This document shows positions 16,011 through 24,948 of a stretch of DNA of 64,000 bases, one piece after another (position 1 is the first letter of the stretch; every line of letters starts with the position of its first letter). The notes beneath the pieces were generated by a model. That model did not search any database, was not told where the DNA came from, and worked only from the letters and a program-made list of their open reading frames with translations. The translations under genes were made by a program, and so were the position numbers. The stretch spans positions 434,001 through 498,000 of the forward strand of contig NZ_LNCI01000001.1 in NCBI RefSeq assembly GCF_001509585.1, in the 5' to 3' direction. The stretch is from Tropicimonas marinistellae (GTDB taxonomy: Bacteria; Pseudomonadota; Alphaproteobacteria; Rhodobacterales; Rhodobacteraceae).

Positions 16011-18443
16011 TCAGCCTGGTGTGCAGGTGGCCGAATGAAGATCCCGGAGCGTGATGTTCGGGCGCGCGGCGGGGTCGCGGGGGGTGAAGGTGATACTGGC
16101 CGGCTGGCCCGGTAGCAGCAGGACGGCGTTGTCGGAGAAACGGCCGGGAACGTCCGCCTCAAGCGTCACGAAGAACGCCGGCCGCTCTGACGTGAGCGTG
16201 ACGGTCAGACCGGCGTCGCCCTGTTCGATCTGCATCGCGATCGCCGGTGGCTGGACAGCGTAGGATTTGTAAGGCTGGGGCGCGAAATGGTCGGTACCTT
16301 CGCTGCCGCCGGGGATACGCCACCGGAAGAAGAGCATCTCGTCGTCGTGAAGTCCGGTGACGCGCAAAGCCTCGACAGCCGAATCCGGGGCGACGGTGAC
16401 GGTCTCGCTTCCGAGCGAACGGAGCGTGCCGTCCATGGTGAAGGCAGTGGCTTCGACTGTAAGTTCCACAACGCCCGCGCGATCATTGACCGCCCTGAGC
16501 GCCACTGTGTCGCCCTGCGGTACGGCGGAGACATGCACCGGCGCGAAGAAACGGCGCGCCATGTGGTGCAGGAGCTTCCAACCGCCCCCGTAATCGAGCG
16601 AGGACCAGGAACAAACCGGCCAGGTGTCGTTCAACTGCCAGATCAGCGTTCCCATGCAATGAGGTTTGAGACTGCGCCAATGAGTGACGGCGGTATGGAT
16701 CGCAAGCCCTTGCTGCACCTGGGAGAGATAGACGAAGTTCTCGAACCCAGACGGGAAACGGAAATAGCGGAACATCGTCTCTGCGATCCGGGCGTTGCCA
16801 CCACGATTCTTCTGGTGGCTCTCGAAGACCGGGGCCGAGATGTTGAAGTCCTCCGGGCTGGCGAAGCTGCGGATGACCTCTATGGACGGATAGGATTGGA
16901 ACCCGAACTCCGAGCAGAAACGCGGTGAGACGTCCCGGTAATGCTCGAAATCGCGGCCCTCGTGCCAGACGGACCAGAAATGCATGTCTCCCGATGTGTC
17001 GTCGTGCCAGGCATCGCCGAAAGAGAGCGGCCCCGGTGTGGGCGAAGAGGGCCACCAGATCGCATGCGGATCGGTTTCCAGAAGCGCGGCTTCGATGGCG
17101 CGGTTGAGACGGTCGTAGTTGACGAGGTAGCGGTCCCGGTCGCGTTTGCTTTCGTCGAACCAGGTGAGCGCACCGACAAGTTCGTTGTCCCCACACCAGA
17201 GCGCGGTCGAGGCGTGGTGATGCAGCCGGGCGGTGACATCCCGCACCTCCGCCTGCACCTCGGCGGTGAACTCGGGTGTCGACGGGTAGAGATTGCAGGC
17301 GAACATGAAATCCTGCCAGACCATGAGGCCCAACTCGTCGCAGAGGTCGTGCAGCCAGGTGGGTTCGTAGCGTCCGCCGCCCCAGATGCGGATCATGTTC
17401 ATATGCGCGTCCACGGCCGATTGCAGCAGGTCGCGCACGTTGTCGGGGTCGATCCGTCCAGCCAGCGCGTCGGCCGGGATCCAATTGGCACCGCGGCAGA
17501 AGACCGGACGACCGTTGACCTTGATGAGGAAAGAGCGGCCGGTTTCGTCGGGTTCCGAGACAAGCTCGATCTGGCGCAGGCCGACCCGGCGGTGTTCGGT
17601 CTGATCGCCCAGGGTGACGGCGAGGTCCTGCAACGGCTGCGCGCCGTGACCGGCGGGCCACCAGAGCTGCGGTTCGGCGATGTGGAAGGTTTCGGTCAGT
17701 GTCGGGGCGTGGGCTCCTGGCGGCACGGCAAGCGTGCGCACCTCGCCGGCGTAGTCGAAGAGGACGAAGGCGGTGTCGTCCGTCGTCTGGCCGTCGAGAT
17801 AGGCGGTCACTGTGAGGGTGACGCCGTCGCCGGAGTGATCCTGCGCGATTGCGAGCCGACCAATGCGGACATCTGCGTGCGGCTCCAGGCGCAGCGTTCC
17901 GTAGAGTCCGACAGGCGCCAGCGCGATGTTCCAGTCCCAGCCGAAGTCGCATTGCGGCTTGCGGATCATGTTGCCGTTACGGATGGGCGAGTTTTCCCCA
18001 TGGTCGGGGATCGGGAAGGGCAGGGCGGCTTGTCGGGAATCGCATTCGGCGGTGATCGCGTGCAGCTCGATCTCCAAGCGGTTGGTGCCGATGCGCGCGG
18101 CCTGGGAGATGTCGGCGCGGTAGGTGCGGTGTGCGTTCTCTGCCGCCAGAACGACCGTGCCGTTAAGGCGGATGGTGGCGACCGTGTCCACCTCCGACAA
18201 AACCAGGACGAGGTCGGTTCTGTCGAGGTCTATTTCGCGGCTGAGTATCCAGCTTCGCTCGCAGATCCAGCGCAGGTCGTATTCGTTACGGCCCCAATAG
18301 GGGTCGGGTATGCGTCCGGCGACCTGCAACGCAGTGACGATATCGCCCGGCAGTGCCATGTCGAAGGTGTATTCGCCGGTCTCGTCCGTGGCTTTCCAGA
18401 AACCGGCAAGGTCGATGGCGGAGGCGTGGGTGGAATGGGTCAT
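16011..18443 (-). CDS. glycoside hydrolase family 2, beta-mannosidase type
   Basis: 810 residues without a secretion signal. The GH2 architecture is complete: an N-terminal sugar-binding sandwich with DLRWICERSWILSREIDL, an Ig-like domain, a TIM barrel with CRGANWIPADAL and MIRIWGGGRYE, the acid/base Glu in ALWCGDNELVG, the nucleophile Glu in CSEFGFQSYPS, and C-terminal sandwiches. WCGDNE and SEFGFQS are as in beta-mannosidases rather than beta-galactosidases. The start at 18443 (MTHSTHASA) removes a 23-residue unconserved extension. It sits downstream of the ABC importer genes and would hydrolyse imported beta-linked (probably manno-) oligosaccharides inside the cell. Confidence 0.87.
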   Translation of the reverse strand: MTHSTHASAIDLAGFWKATDETGEYTFDMALPGDIVTALQVAGRIPDPYWGRNEYDLRWICERSWILSREIDLDRTDLVLVLSEVDTVATIRLNGTVVLAAENAHRTYRADISQAARIGTNRLEIELHAITAECDSRQAALPFPIPDHGENSPIRNGNMIRKPQCDFGWDWNIALAPVGLYGTLRLEPHADVRIGRLAIAQDHSGDGVTLTVTAYLDGQTTDDTAFVLFDYAGEVRTLAVPPGAHAPTLTETFHIAEPQLWWPAGHGAQPLQDLAVTLGDQTEHRRVGLRQIELVSEPDETGRSFLIKVNGRPVFCRGANWIPADALAGRIDPDNVRDLLQSAVDAHMNMIRIWGGGRYEPTWLHDLCDELGLMVWQDFMFACNLYPSTPEFTAEVQAEVRDVTARLHHHASTALWCGDNELVGALTWFDESKRDRDRYLVNYDRLNRAIEAALLETDPHAIWWPSSPTPGPLSFGDAWHDDTSGDMHFWSVWHEGRDFEHYRDVSPRFCSEFGFQSYPSIEVIRSFASPEDFNISAPVFESHQKNRGGNARIAETMFRYFRFPSGFENFVYLSQVQQGLAIHTAVTHWRSLKPHCMGTLIWQLNDTWPVCSWSSLDYGGGWKLLHHMARRFFAPVHVSAVPQGDTVALRAVNDRAGVVELTVEATAFTMDGTLRSLGSETVTVAPDSAVEALRVTGLHDDEMLFFRWRIPGGSEGTDHFAPQPYKSYAVQPPAIAMQIEQGDAGLTVTLTSERPAFFVTLEADVPGRFSDNAVLLLPGQPASITFTPRDPAARPNITLRDLHSATCTPG

Positions 18444-18669
18444 GGGGATACGGTGGTTGGTTCGCCGGTGGGCCGGGTGCACAGGGCCGCGTCCGGCCGT
18501 GGGAGGATACATTGGAGGATCGAGGTCGAACGCTCATGCCGCGGCACCGGACGAGGGCCGAGCGGCGCAACGGCGCCTCTGGCGCAACCTCCTGGCGGGA
18601 GAGTCGGGCGCTGCCCGCGTCTGGTCACCCCGCGCACGGGTGCTGTGATGTGAGCGCCCAAAACCTGGG

Positions 18670-19743
18670 TCACAGCCGCAACTCCGTTTTCTGGTCGAAG
18701 AAGCTCGCCTTCGCCGGGTCGATACCGATGCGGATGGTGTCGCCCGGGGCAACTTCGGCTTGCCCGTCCATGCGAAAGCGGAAGGTCTGCCCGGCGAATT
18801 GTGTCCAGACAAGCGTGTCGGACCCCATGGGCTCCACAAGCTCCACAGACACATCCGCCTGAATCGGCAGCGACTGCATCTCGTGGCCTGTGGCGACGTG
18901 TTCGGGGCGCACGCCCATGGTGGCAGGCCCGTGGGCGGTGCTGCCCGAGAATGGGTAAGCCGTGGTATCGAGCGTTTCGCCGCTGGTGGTGAATCGGCCG
19001 CTGTCGAGCATGCCTTCGAGGAAATTCATCGACGGGCTGCCGATGAAATCGGCGACGTATTTGTTGCCGGGCCGGTTATAGATCTCCGCCGGGCTGGCGA
19101 GCTGCATGATCTGGCCGCCCTTCATGATCGCGATCCGGTCGGCCAGCGTCATCGCCTCCACCTGATCATGGGTAACGTAGATCATCGTGTTCTCGAGGTT
19201 CTGGTGCAGCCGCTTGATCTCCACCCGAAGATCGGCGCGCAGCTTGGCGTCGAGGTTGGAGAGCGGTTCGTCGAACAGGAACACGTCCACGTCGCGCACC
19301 AGCGCCCGGCCGATGGCGACCCGCTGCCGCTGGCCGCCAGAGAGCGCGGCGGGCTTGCGTTTCAACAACGGCTCGATCTGAAGGATCTCGGCGGCGCGGG
19401 CAACGCGCTTGGCGATCTCCGCCTTGGGCATGCGGGCGTTCCGCAGCCCGAAGGAGAGGTTCCCCTCCACGGTCATTTGCGGATAGAGCGCGTAGGACTG
19501 GAAAACCATGCCGATGCCGCGCTCGTTGGGTTCCAGCCAGGTAACGTTCTTGTCCTTGATGAATATTTGCCCGTCGGTGACGTCGAGTAATCCGGCGATG
19601 CAATTCAGAAGTGTAGACTTGCCGCACCCGGATGAGCCAAGCAGGACGAGGAACTCGCCGTCGAAGATGTCCAGATCGAGGTTCTGAAGGACCTTCACGG
19701 CGCCGAAATGGAGGTCGAGGGAGCGAATAGAGACGGAATGCAT
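18670..19743 (-). CDS. sugar ABC transporter ATPase (UgpC/MsmK type)
   Basis: 357 residues. The ATPase domain (about 1-235) has Walker A GSSGCGKSTLLNC, Q-loop MVFQSYALYPQMT, signature LSGGQRQRVAIGRAL, Walker B VFLFDEPLSNLD and switch His in YVTHDQVEAM. The C-terminal regulatory TOBE domain ends FFDQKTELRL. It powers the CUT1-class importer whose permeases lie immediately upstream; the gap to malG-like is 6 bp. About 225 bp of non-coding sequence separates it from the GH2 gene on the same strand, with no clear terminator. Confidence 0.92.
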   Translation of the reverse strand: MHSVSIRSLDLHFGAVKVLQNLDLDIFDGEFLVLLGSSGCGKSTLLNCIAGLLDVTDGQIFIKDKNVTWLEPNERGIGMVFQSYALYPQMTVEGNLSFGLRNARMPKAEIAKRVARAAEILQIEPLLKRKPAALSGGQRQRVAIGRALVRDVDVFLFDEPLSNLDAKLRADLRVEIKRLHQNLENTMIYVTHDQVEAMTLADRIAIMKGGQIMQLASPAEIYNRPGNKYVADFIGSPSMNFLEGMLDSGRFTTSGETLDTTAYPFSGSTAHGPATMGVRPEHVATGHEMQSLPIQADVSVELVEPMGSDTLVWTQFAGQTFRFRMDGQAEVAPGDTIRIGIDPAKASFFDQKTELRL

Positions 19744-19749
19744 GATGCG

Positions 19750-20685
19750 TTACCCCTTGACGGCGCCGGCGGCGATGCCGCGCACGAAGAGTTTGCCGGA
19801 GACGAAGTAGATGGTGAGCGGCACGAGGCCCGTCAGCAGCGTCGCCGCCATGTTGACGTTGTATTCCTTCACGCCCTGTACCGAGTTGACGATATTGTTG
19901 AGCTGCACGGTCATCGGGTAGATTTCCGGCTTCGTATAGATCACGCCGAAGAGGAAATCGTTCCAGATGCCGGTGACTTGCAGGATCATTGCCACGACGA
20001 AAATCGGAAGCGCCATTGGCACCATCACCCGGAAGTAGATACCCCAGAACCCCGCGCCGTCGACCCGGGCGGCCTTGAACAGGTCCATCGGGATCGAAGT
20101 GAAGTAGTTGCGGAAGAGCAGCGTCAGGATCGGCATGCCGAAGATCGTGTGCACCAGAACCAGACCCCAGAGGGTGCCATAGAGGCCCATTTCGCGCAGC
20201 AGGATGACGATAGGGTAGATCATCACCTGATAGGGGATGAAGGCGCCGAGCATCAGGATCGTGAAGAAGACCTCCGAGCCCTTGAACTTCCAGTTCGATA
20301 GCGCGTAGCCGTTTACCGAGGCCACGGCGATGGAGAGCACGACGGAGGGCACCAGGATGCGCACCGAGTTCCAGAAACCGCGCGAGAGGCCATCGCAGTT
20401 GATGCCCGTGCACGCCTCCGCCCACGCCTTGACCCAGGGTTGGAAGGTGATTTCCACGGGCGGTGCGAAGATGTTGCCCATGCGGATCTCGGGCATACCC
20501 TTTAGCGAAGTCACGACCATCACCCAGAGCGGAAGCGCGTAGTAAACCGCGACCACGATCAGTGTGCCGTAAAGGAAGATATTGCCGCGGGAGAACGTGC
20601 GTTTCGGTTTCGCCCCGCGCGGCCCCTCGACCAGCCCGGTGGCGGGGATGCCGTTGCCATTGGTGGAAGCGGTCACATCAGCCAC
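19750..20685 (-). CDS. carbohydrate ABC transporter permease (MalG type)
   Basis: 311-residue inner-membrane permease with about six membrane segments and the EAA loop AARVDGAGFWGIYFRVMVPMA near residue 205. The start is placed at the GTG codon 20685..20683 (VADVTASTNG) because GGAGG at 20694-20698 lies eight bases upstream; this start overlaps the MalF-type stop by 8 bp. An upstream in-frame start would lie deep inside that gene. The Thr/Gly/Asn-rich first 35 residues are cytoplasmic. It pairs with the preceding permease to form the sugar pore. Confidence 0.9.
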   Translation of the reverse strand: MADVTASTNGNGIPATGLVEGPRGAKPKRTFSRGNIFLYGTLIVVAVYYALPLWVMVVTSLKGMPEIRMGNIFAPPVEITFQPWVKAWAEACTGINCDGLSRGFWNSVRILVPSVVLSIAVASVNGYALSNWKFKGSEVFFTILMLGAFIPYQVMIYPIVILLREMGLYGTLWGLVLVHTIFGMPILTLLFRNYFTSIPMDLFKAARVDGAGFWGIYFRVMVPMALPIFVVAMILQVTGIWNDFLFGVIYTKPEIYPMTVQLNNIVNSVQGVKEYNVNMAATLLTGLVPLTIYFVSGKLFVRGIAAGAVKG

Positions 20686-21604
20686 GTTTCTTGCCTCCGA
20701 ATTCGAGATAGGCCCAGGGGATGAGGATGATCGCAACCATCAGCAGCATCATGGTGGAGGCGGCGAAGCCCTGACCAAGGTTCTGCGAGGAGAACATTCG
20801 GTCATAGACGTATTTTGCGGGCACCTCGGAGGCGATACCTGGCCCGCCGGAGGTTTGCGCCACGACAAGGTCGTAGATTTTCACGATGCCGGAGGTGATG
20901 AGCACCAGCGCGGTCACGAAGACCGGGCGCATCATCGGGATAATCACCAGCACATAGGTCTTCCACACCGGTATGCCGTCCACGCGGGCGGCTTTCCATA
21001 TGTCCTCGTCGATGCCGCGCAGTCCGGCGAGCATGATGACCATGATCAGCCCCGTGCCTTGCCAGAGCCCAGCGATCAGGATGCCGAAGATCACGATGTC
21101 GGGGTTGTAGAGCGGATCGAAGCTGAAGCTCTCCCAACCGAGCGAGCGCACCACATTCTGGATCCCAAGTTCCGGGTTCAGCAGCCATTGCCAGACGAGC
21201 CCTGTGACGATGAAGCTGAGCGCGAAGGGATACAGGTAGATCGTACGGAAGGCGGACTCGAAGCGGACCTTTCGATCCAGTAGCGCGGCGAGCGTGAAGC
21301 CGATCACCAGGGTGAAGATCAGCGAGCAGATGCCGTAGATTGCGAGGTTCTCGATGGAAACGAGCCAGCGGCGGGTGCTCCACAGCCGGTCGTATTGATC
21401 AAGCCCAACGAAATCGAGCTTCGGCAGAAGTTTGGATGAGGTAAAGGAGTGAACGACCGTCCAGCCGGTGCAACCGAGGAAGATCACCAAAGCGGTGAGC
21501 GCCATTGGAACAGAGGCGATCTTGGCGGAGAGGTTTTTCAGCAGCGGATTAGGTGGACGGCTTCCGTTCCCGGCCTCGACCGTGCGGGCGTCGGTGCTGG
21601 TCAT
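20678..21604 (-). CDS. carbohydrate ABC transporter permease (MalF type)
   Basis: 308-residue inner-membrane permease. About six hydrophobic segments are present, the first at VPMALTALVIFLGCTGWTVV, and the EAA loop AARVDGIPVWKTYVLVIIP is near residue 210. The ending KKRG sits on the cytoplasmic side. It follows the binding-protein gene after an 81-bp gap that contains a strong GC hairpin (21649-21673), and overlaps the MalG-type gene. Confidence 0.9.
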   Translation of the reverse strand: MTSTDARTVEAGNGSRPPNPLLKNLSAKIASVPMALTALVIFLGCTGWTVVHSFTSSKLLPKLDFVGLDQYDRLWSTRRWLVSIENLAIYGICSLIFTLVIGFTLAALLDRKVRFESAFRTIYLYPFALSFIVTGLVWQWLLNPELGIQNVVRSLGWESFSFDPLYNPDIVIFGILIAGLWQGTGLIMVIMLAGLRGIDEDIWKAARVDGIPVWKTYVLVIIPMMRPVFVTALVLITSGIVKIYDLVVAQTSGGPGIASEVPAKYVYDRMFSSQNLGQGFAASTMMLLMVAIILIPWAYLEFGGKKRG

Positions 21605-21648
21605 GGGGGCTCCCGGCCGGGGACGCCGGCCTGTCAGTCGTGGAGGGT

Positions 21649-21673
21649 GGACCCGGCTTTGTGGGCCGGGTCC
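21649..21673 (-). other. GC-rich intercistronic hairpin after sugar-binding-protein gene
   Basis: Arms 21649-21657 (GGACCCGGC) and 21665-21673 (GCCGGGTCC) pair perfectly over nine bases around a seven-base loop. It lies 13 bp past the binding-protein stop and before the permease start, with no T-run, consistent with an mRNA 3'-end stabiliser or partial attenuator. Confidence 0.65.
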
Positions 21674-21685
21674 GGGGAGGCGATA

Positions 21686-22915
21686 TCACTCGGCGCGCGA
21701 GATGATATCGGCGTAGGCCTTCTGAGCGTCTTCCGGCGAGTACGACGGGTCTGCCCAGAATTCCGTGAGTAGATCGTTGATCTCGTTGATCGTGTCCTGC
21801 GTCAGAACCTGCTCACGCGATGGCATGATGTTGCCCGCAGCGAGTAGATCGAGCCCCTTCTTCATGCAGGCATTGACGGTGCCGAGGTCCACATCCCCGC
21901 GCACGGGCATCGAACCCTTCTTGGAGTTGAAGGCAACCTGCACTTCCGGCTTCAGCAGAAGCGCGGCCAGTTCCTTCTGGGCGGCGGTGATCTCCGGGTC
22001 ATCGTTGACCGGGAAATAGAAAGCGTCGCCGCCAGTGTCGAGGATGGCTTCCAAGCCGAGTCCGGGCAGGCACGTGTAGTCCTCGCCGGCGGTTTGCTCG
22101 GCAACCTGGAACTCGCCCTGTGCCCAGTCGCCCATGATCTGCCCGCCAGCCTGGCCGGTGATCACGAGGTTGGTGGCCTGGTTCCAATCCTGCACGGTGG
22201 ATTTCGCAGCCATATCGCGGGCTTTGGCGAAGGCCGTCCAGACTTCGGCGAATTCCGGACCCATCGCCGCATCCATGTCCTTCTGGCCCTGGATCTTGTC
22301 GATCAGTTCGATGCCGCCGACTGCGGTGAGGATCACGTTAAAGGCGCCGCCCTGCTGCCAAGGCTGCTGTCCCATGGCGAGCGGGATCTTGCCGGCGGCT
22401 TCCAGCGCGGGTGCCGCTTCGACAAATTCGGTCCAGTTGGTCGGAACGGGCACGCCGGCGTCTTCGAACGCCTTGTTGCTGAGCCACATCCATTGCCAGG
22501 AGTGAATGTTCACCGGAGCGCAGTAGATCTTGCCGTCCACGGTGCAGCCATCGAGCAGGGTCGACGGGTTCACGATATCCTTCCAGCCCTCTGCCTCTGC
22601 GATCTCGGTCAGATCCATCATGAGACCGGCTTCGATCAGTTCCTCTGCCTGCCGGCCGTGGTTGAGCTGGGTTGCACCCATCGGGTCGCCGCCAAGAATG
22701 CGGCTTACGATGATCGGGCGCGCGGTATTGCCGGACCCGGCGATTGCGCCGTCGACCCATTGGTTGCCCGTGGCGTCGAAGGCCTTGGCGAACTCGGCCA
22801 CGGCGGCCGCTTCGCCGCCCGACGTCCACCAATGGGTGACCTCTAGGTCGGTGGCGAACGCGGCGGTACCGCTGGCCAGCGCGGTGGCCGCAAGAATTCC
22901 GGTGATGGGTTTCAC
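21686..22915 (-). CDS. carbohydrate ABC transporter substrate-binding protein
   Basis: 409-residue periplasmic protein of SBP family 1, resembling glucose/mannose-type binding proteins (VTHWWTSGGEAAAVAEFAKAF near the N-terminus; WDQ-like NIHSWQWMWLSNKAF in the middle). The start is the GTG at 22915..22913 (VKPITGILAATALASGTAAF, a Sec signal peptide cleaved near AFA) because GGAGG lies six bases upstream; the frame is open for 20 further codons, but that stretch covers the operator region. It is the first gene of the oligosaccharide operon and is divergent from the LacI regulator. Ligand is probably a mono- or oligosaccharide related to the GH2/GH43 substrates. Confidence 0.88.
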   Translation of the reverse strand: MKPITGILAATALASGTAAFATDLEVTHWWTSGGEAAAVAEFAKAFDATGNQWVDGAIAGSGNTARPIIVSRILGGDPMGATQLNHGRQAEELIEAGLMMDLTEIAEAEGWKDIVNPSTLLDGCTVDGKIYCAPVNIHSWQWMWLSNKAFEDAGVPVPTNWTEFVEAAPALEAAGKIPLAMGQQPWQQGGAFNVILTAVGGIELIDKIQGQKDMDAAMGPEFAEVWTAFAKARDMAAKSTVQDWNQATNLVITGQAGGQIMGDWAQGEFQVAEQTAGEDYTCLPGLGLEAILDTGGDAFYFPVNDDPEITAAQKELAALLLKPEVQVAFNSKKGSMPVRGDVDLGTVNACMKKGLDLLAAGNIMPSREQVLTQDTINEINDLLTEFWADPSYSPEDAQKAYADIISRAE

Positions 22916-22932
22916 GATTTTCCTCCCTGGAA

Positions 22933-22968
22933 CTAAATCGTTGTAGGTGGAGCCTAAAACGATGTAGG
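22933..22968. promoter_or_regulatory. two LacI-type operator-like repeats, 21 bp apart
   Basis: CTAAATCGTTGTAGG at 22933-22947 and CTAAAACGATGTAGG at 22954-22968 are direct copies differing at two positions, offset by 21 bp (two helical turns). Each is an imperfect dyad around a central CG with outer CTA/TAG, the architecture of LacI-family operators. They lie just upstream of the binding-protein start and about 135 bp from the divergent LacI gene. Binding is inferred. Confidence 0.6.
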
Positions 22969-23103
22969 ATTTCAAATCAAGGGAGAATACGCGGCCGCTT
23001 CACCGGTATTGAAAGACCGGTTCCTTGGTCGGTCGATCTCGGGAGCGGCCTGTGATAGCGCCCTGAAAACTGGCGGAATACGAGGAAAAAGCGGCCGTTA
23101 GCG

Positions 23104-24126
23104 ATGACACCTAAGAGACCGACATTGAAGACGATCTCCGAGATGAGCGGTTTCGCGGTGCCTACGGTTTCGCGCGCGCTGAAGGATGCGCCCGATATCG
23201 GCGCGGAGACAAAGGCGACGGTACGGCGGATCGCCGAGGAAATCGGCTACGTTCCGAATCGGGCCGGTGTGCGCCTGCGGACGGGGCGGACGATGGTGAT
23301 CTCGCTGGTACTGTCCACAGACCACGACGTGTTGGACGATCATACGAACCGGTTGATTTCCACCGTGGCCAAGTCGCTGCGCGGCACCGGCTACCACATG
23401 ATCGTCACACCCTATGTTACCGGCGAGGATCGGCTGGACCCGATCCGCTACATCGTCGAGACGCGCTCTGCGGATGCGATCATCACGTCGCAGATCGAAC
23501 CGGAAGACCGTCGCATTGCATATATGATGGAACGTGACTTCCCGTTCGCCACCTACGGGCGCACGCGGTGGTGCCGGGAGCATCCCTATTTCGACTTCGA
23601 CAACGGCGCTTTCGGCGAGATCGCAGCGCGCACGCTGTTGGAACGGGGACGCCGGCGGCTGATGCTGGTGTCCCCGCCGATGGGGCAAAGCTATGCGCAA
23701 CATATTGTCAGCGGCATCAACAAGACGCTGGCCGAAAAAGGTCTGGAGCTTGAAATCCTGGAGGGAGTGACGAGCCACGACACCAACGAGCGAGTGCGGC
23801 TGGCTCTGGCGGAAAGGTTGGCGCGTACCGACGTGCCGGACGGGATCATTGCTCCTTCGACAACAGCAGCGATTTCCGCAGTGGCGGCGCTGGAGCACCG
23901 AGGGCTGGTGTTGGGCGACAATATCGACGTGTTTGCAAAGGAGGCCGCACCCTTTTTGAGGTTCTTCCGGCGCGAGGTCATAACGGTGCATGAAGATGTT
24001 ATCGAAGCCGGGGATTTCCTGGCGCGGGCGGCGATACGTGCCATTGAACAGCCCGATCTGCCGCCGATGCAGGCGCTGGCCGTGGCCCATGCGCCGCGCC
24101 CCGTGGACACGCTCTTCGGCGAGTAG
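23104..24126 (+). CDS. LacI-family transcriptional regulator
   Basis: 340 residues. The helix-turn-helix and hinge helix are at about residues 6-55 (TLKTISEMSGFAVPTVSRALKD, then GYVPNRAGVRLRTGRT). The rest is a periplasmic-binding-protein-like sugar domain (FDFDNGAFGEIAARTLLERGRRRLMLVSPP). It is transcribed away from the oligosaccharide operon and is the obvious ligand of the paired repeats at 22933-22968, acting as a repressor released by a sugar; that link is inferred from position. Confidence 0.9.
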   Translation: MTPKRPTLKTISEMSGFAVPTVSRALKDAPDIGAETKATVRRIAEEIGYVPNRAGVRLRTGRTMVISLVLSTDHDVLDDHTNRLISTVAKSLRGTGYHMIVTPYVTGEDRLDPIRYIVETRSADAIITSQIEPEDRRIAYMMERDFPFATYGRTRWCREHPYFDFDNGAFGEIAARTLLERGRRRLMLVSPPMGQSYAQHIVSGINKTLAEKGLELEILEGVTSHDTNERVRLALAERLARTDVPDGIIAPSTTAAISAVAALEHRGLVLGDNIDVFAKEAAPFLRFFRREVITVHEDVIEAGDFLARAAIRAIEQPDLPPMQALAVAHAPRPVDTLFGE

Positions 24127-24145
24127 GAACGCGCGAATCTTGCCC

Positions 24146-24166
24146 GGAGCTTTGCAAAAAAGCTCC
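24146..24166. other. short hairpin after lacI-type gene
   Basis: GGAGCTTT and AAAGCTCC pair perfectly around the loop GCAAA, 20 bp past the regulator's stop. No T-run follows on either strand, so it is at best a weak terminator. Confidence 0.35.
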
Positions 24167-24233
24167 CGATGCGTGCCACAAACCGGCCCATTTCGGCCCG
24201 TAGCGTTGAAATTGAGTAACGAGGAGTGGCGCC

Positions 24234-24866
24234 GTGCCGACCGATCAGACACATCAGCAAGACCTTGCCGGGGCTGGCGCAGAAATGACTGCCCGTCCGG
24301 CCCGCAGCCTGGCCAGAATGGTGGCTATTCCGATGATCGGCCTGGGTGCCGCCAGTTGCGCCACCATCGACATGGTGCATCGGCACATGCCGGAATTCAG
24401 TGCCGTGCCGGGGATTGCCGGATCGGTCCTGGCAATGGTCGGTCTCATGCTCCTGATGCGCTGTCAGGTGCGTCAGGCGCGTGACGAAGCCGCCCGTCGG
24501 CTGCGTTGCCAACGGATCTCCTACTACGTTCCGGTGATGGCCGACGGCTCCAGTTGTTCGGACGCGCTGACGGCAGCATTGGTTCCTGCCGGGGTCTCCA
24601 CCGGCGCGCCGACCCGACGCCGCAGTGTTTCGGCGGCCCGCATGGCGAAGCGGGAGCAGGATCGCCGTACGAAATGCGCTGGTGCCTCCGTGACGCTGTT
24701 CCGGCACGGACCGGAAAGCACCGAGCGGGCCGTCGGCGCGAAGACGGCCGTCACCGCCGCGATGCGGTTCGGCGGGGAATGGACAAAGGACCTCGACCTG
24801 TCGCCGCGCGCTTCCGCCCAATTGGAAGCCGACCCCTTCGTGAAGCGTCTGGCCCGGATGAGCTGA
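24234..24866 (+). CDS. hypothetical membrane protein
   Basis: 210 residues, not recognised. GAGGAG at 24221-24226 sits seven bases before the GTG start, good support that it is expressed. Two hydrophobic segments are visible: about residues 28-48 (ARMVAIPMIGLGAASCATI) and 58-75 (VPGIAGSVLAMVGLMLLM), followed by a basic cytoplasmic-looking tail rich in Arg, Ala and Ser with several Cys. It stands alone between a LacI-type gene and a LysR gene (convergent). The minus-strand frame in the same region lacks a comparable start site. Function unknown. Confidence 0.5.
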   Translation: MPTDQTHQQDLAGAGAEMTARPARSLARMVAIPMIGLGAASCATIDMVHRHMPEFSAVPGIAGSVLAMVGLMLLMRCQVRQARDEAARRLRCQRISYYVPVMADGSSCSDALTAALVPAGVSTGAPTRRRSVSAARMAKREQDRRTKCAGASVTLFRHGPESTERAVGAKTAVTAAMRFGGEWTKDLDLSPRASAQLEADPFVKRLARMS

Positions 24867-24948
24867 TCCCGGCGCGACTGGAAATCTGAAGCGTCACACA
24901 CCGCGGCGGCCTCGAAAACGGTCGCCGCCGTTGTATTGGCGCGTTGGT

